Positions 13,361 to 14,307 of a DNA stretch of 14,307 nt are shown piece by piece; within the stretch, counting starts at the first letter, position 1, and every line of letters begins with the position of its first letter. Origin of the DNA: Candidatus Methanophagales archaeon (GTDB lineage: Archaea > Halobacteriota > Syntropharchaeia > Alkanophagales > Methanospirareceae); the NCBI GenBank assembly GCA_003601795.1, contig PIXU01000284.1, positions 1 through 14,307 on the forward strand. The letters run 5' to 3'. Both the position numbers and the translations under genes were made by a program. A model generated the notes under the pieces. That model worked only from the letters and a program-made list of their open reading frames with translations. It was not told the origin of the DNA and searched no databases.

Positions 13361-13975
13361 GGCGGTGACATTACAGAGCAGGGCAAAGATAAATATTGCC
13401 CAGCCGAGGAGGGGAAAGCTCAGCGAACCCCACCCGGGAAATGGATCTGGTAAGAAGAGAGAGAGAAAAGTGGCAGCGATGATAATCAAAATGCGGTCTG
13501 CTCTGCCAATCAAACCACCGTACACCCTGCTCAGCCCGACTGCCTGCGCCTGCGTGCCCATATAAGAAGAGAACAAAACACCGATAATCGCTACCAAGCC
13601 GATTTCCCATCTTGGATTCACATAACCACCGAGGATAATACCCCCGATAATGAACATGTCGGAATATCGGTCAATAACATGATCAAGAAAATCGCCCTTT
13701 TTGCTTGCAATCCCGGTTTCACGCGCTAAAACACCATCTAAAGCATCCAAAAGAGCGTTCAGGCATACGAAAACGCCGGCGAGCATCAAAAGAAAGTTAA
13801 AAGAGTAGATGCAGTTACCGGAGAAGAAGAAAAATAAGCCGGCGAGTAGAGCGAAGAAGAAGGAAAGAAGGGAGAGGGAATTAGGCGAGATCCCTCGTGC
13901 AGCGAAGAATCGCACTGTCGTTCTTACTAACCTGGATTTATCTGCAAAGGCACGCAGGATTGGATCAATCGCCAT
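13325..13975 (-). CDS. CDP-alcohol phosphatidyltransferase, probably archaetidylinositol phosphate synthase
   Basis: Polar-lipid head-group transferase acting on CDP-archaeol, the product type made by CarS at 7499. The 216-residue membrane protein carries the full DXXDGXXAR-X8-GXXXDXXXD signature: Asp77, Asp80, Gly81, Ala84, Arg85, Gly94, Asp98 and Asp102 (DALDGVLAR then KKGDFLDHVID). Six or so hydrophobic helices surround it. An N-terminal amphipathic part with ARGISPNSLSLLS precedes the first helix, as in the phosphatidylinositol-phosphate-synthase-like branch; archaetidylglycerol phosphate or serine synthase are alternatives. ATG at 13975, preceded by an AAAGGAA ribosome site. Its stop is 5 bp beyond the inverted repeat. 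Confidence 0.78.
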   Translation of the reverse strand: MAIDPILRAFADKSRLVRTTVRFFAARGISPNSLSLLSFFFALLAGLFFFFSGNCIYSFNFLLMLAGVFVCLNALLDALDGVLARETGIASKKGDFLDHVIDRYSDMFIIGGIILGGYVNPRWEIGLVAIIGVLFSSYMGTQAQAVGLSRVYGGLIGRADRILIIIAATFLSLFLPDPFPGWGSLSFPLLGWAIFIFALLCNVTALQRFFYAWRRI

Positions 13976-14011
13976 TTTAACACTTTTTCCTTTTTTTAAA
14001 ACATTTTCTTT

Positions 14012-14070
14012 CTAAAAACTTTTTTGCTTCGCAAAAACCTTTACTAAAAATTCGCTTCGCAGAAAGAACC
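14012..14070. repeat. Imperfect direct repeat with GCTTCGCA cores
   Basis: Two copies, about 14012-14039 and 14044-14070, both begin CTAAAAA and contain GCTTCGCA (14026-14033 and 14054-14061, 28 bp apart) and end in an AACC. The first copy also forms a small hairpin: TTTTTGC, loop TTC, GCAAAAA (14021-14037). Confidence 0.6.
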
Positions 14071-14106
14071 TGTGCTAAGAAATATTTGTAGGTTCTTTTG
14101 GTAAAG
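14039..14106. terminator. Large hairpin between the window-edge gene and the phosphatidyltransferase gene
   Basis: AAAGAACCT (14063-14071) pairs perfectly with AGGTTCTTT (14090-14098) around an 18-nt loop. A second stem, CTTTACTA (14039-14046) with TGGTAAAG (14099-14106) including one G-T pair, continues outside it with a one-sided 16-nt bulge that holds a GCTTCGCA core. On the minus strand it lies after the stop of the partial gene at 14165, so it may act as its 3' end signal. The remaining gap, 13976-14164, holds the direct repeats and no gene. Confidence 0.4.
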
Positions 14107-14164
14107 CTTTTCTTTTTAGTTAGTTCAGGTAGCAGTTTTTCATTTTGCCGTTAGACAATCCTTC

Positions 14165-14305
14165 TCAATGACAACACCAGTCCACAGATCCGGGCTTATG
14201 CATGTTCCTTAGCGTTTCCTTCCTTCTGCTATCGCCCGTGGTCTCTGCATCTATAATCGCGCGTACCATAGAAGCGACTTCCTCTATCCTTTTTCCGCTT
14301 GTATC
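14165..14305 (-). CDS. Unrecognised protein, C-terminal end only (gene continues beyond the window)
   Basis: The visible 46 residues begin with DTSGKRIEEVASMVRAIIDA, continue with ETTGDSRRKETLRNMHK and end with PGSVDWCCH before a TGA at 14165. The mix of an amphipathic helix, basic stretch and Cys-Cys-His tail is coding-like, and no stop interrupts the frame up to the window edge. The Cys-Cys-His end could bind metal, but this is only a guess. I do not recognise the family from this fragment. Confidence 0.5.
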   Translation of the reverse strand, partial: DTSGKRIEEVASMVRAIIDAETTGDSRRKETLRNMHKPGSVDWCCH

Positions 14306-14307
14306 CA

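Noticed and set aside
14012..14061. CRISPR array from the repeated GCTTCGCA units
   Set aside because: Only two copies 28 bp apart with no unique spacer of normal length and no cas genes.

Overview
The window looks like the chromosome of a euryarchaeon close to methanogens or anaerobic methane oxidisers. Seen in the sequence: two archaeal ether-lipid enzymes (a CarS-type CDP-archaeol synthase and a DXXDGXXAR phosphatidyltransferase), an archaeal Sm-like protein, an archaeal-type XRE-family regulator, AT-rich TATA-like boxes about 25 nt upstream of starts, and a BadF/BadG-type ATPase matching methanogenesis marker protein 15. The exact lineage (Methanomicrobia, or an ANME-1-like group) is inference.

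Layout. 1-1397 (+): the 3' end of a membrane-anchored Ig-like/S-layer-type surface protein, then a corrinoid adenosyltransferase. 1415-7112 (-): read leftwards from 7112, a winged-helix regulator, two overlapping 511-residue MrpD/NuoN-type antiporter subunits, the marker-15 ATPase and an MTA/MTI phosphorylase. 7215-7460 (+): a small archaeal protein ending at a hairpin shared with the convergent CarS gene. 7499-10173 (-): a PaREP1-family protein, a 220-bp gap with a recognisable scrap of hisF on the opposite strand, dihydroorotase and CarS. 10354-12964 (+): LSm, ProC, an archaeal HTH regulator and PurE. 12967-13320: an inverted-repeat-bounded unit with a frameshifted four-helix-bundle (S23/IVP family) gene, filling the whole gap between two convergent genes. 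13325-14305 (-): a CDP-alcohol phosphatidyltransferase, a 189-bp gap with hairpins and direct repeats, and the 3' end of an unrecognised gene running off the window.

Most genes are housekeeping: pyrimidine (PyrC), purine (PurE), proline (ProC), ether lipids (CarS, then a CDP-archaeol-using transferase), cobalamin activation and purine/methylthio salvage. The energy-related part is the marker-15 ATPase and the isolated antiporter pair. The most unusual elements are the inverted-repeat four-helix-bundle unit, the shared GAAAAATGCAAAAT repeat that supplies start codons, the hisF relic, the ATGA tetranucleotide array at the proC start, and the stand-alone antiporter pair. I saw no tRNA, rRNA, CRISPR array or transposase gene.
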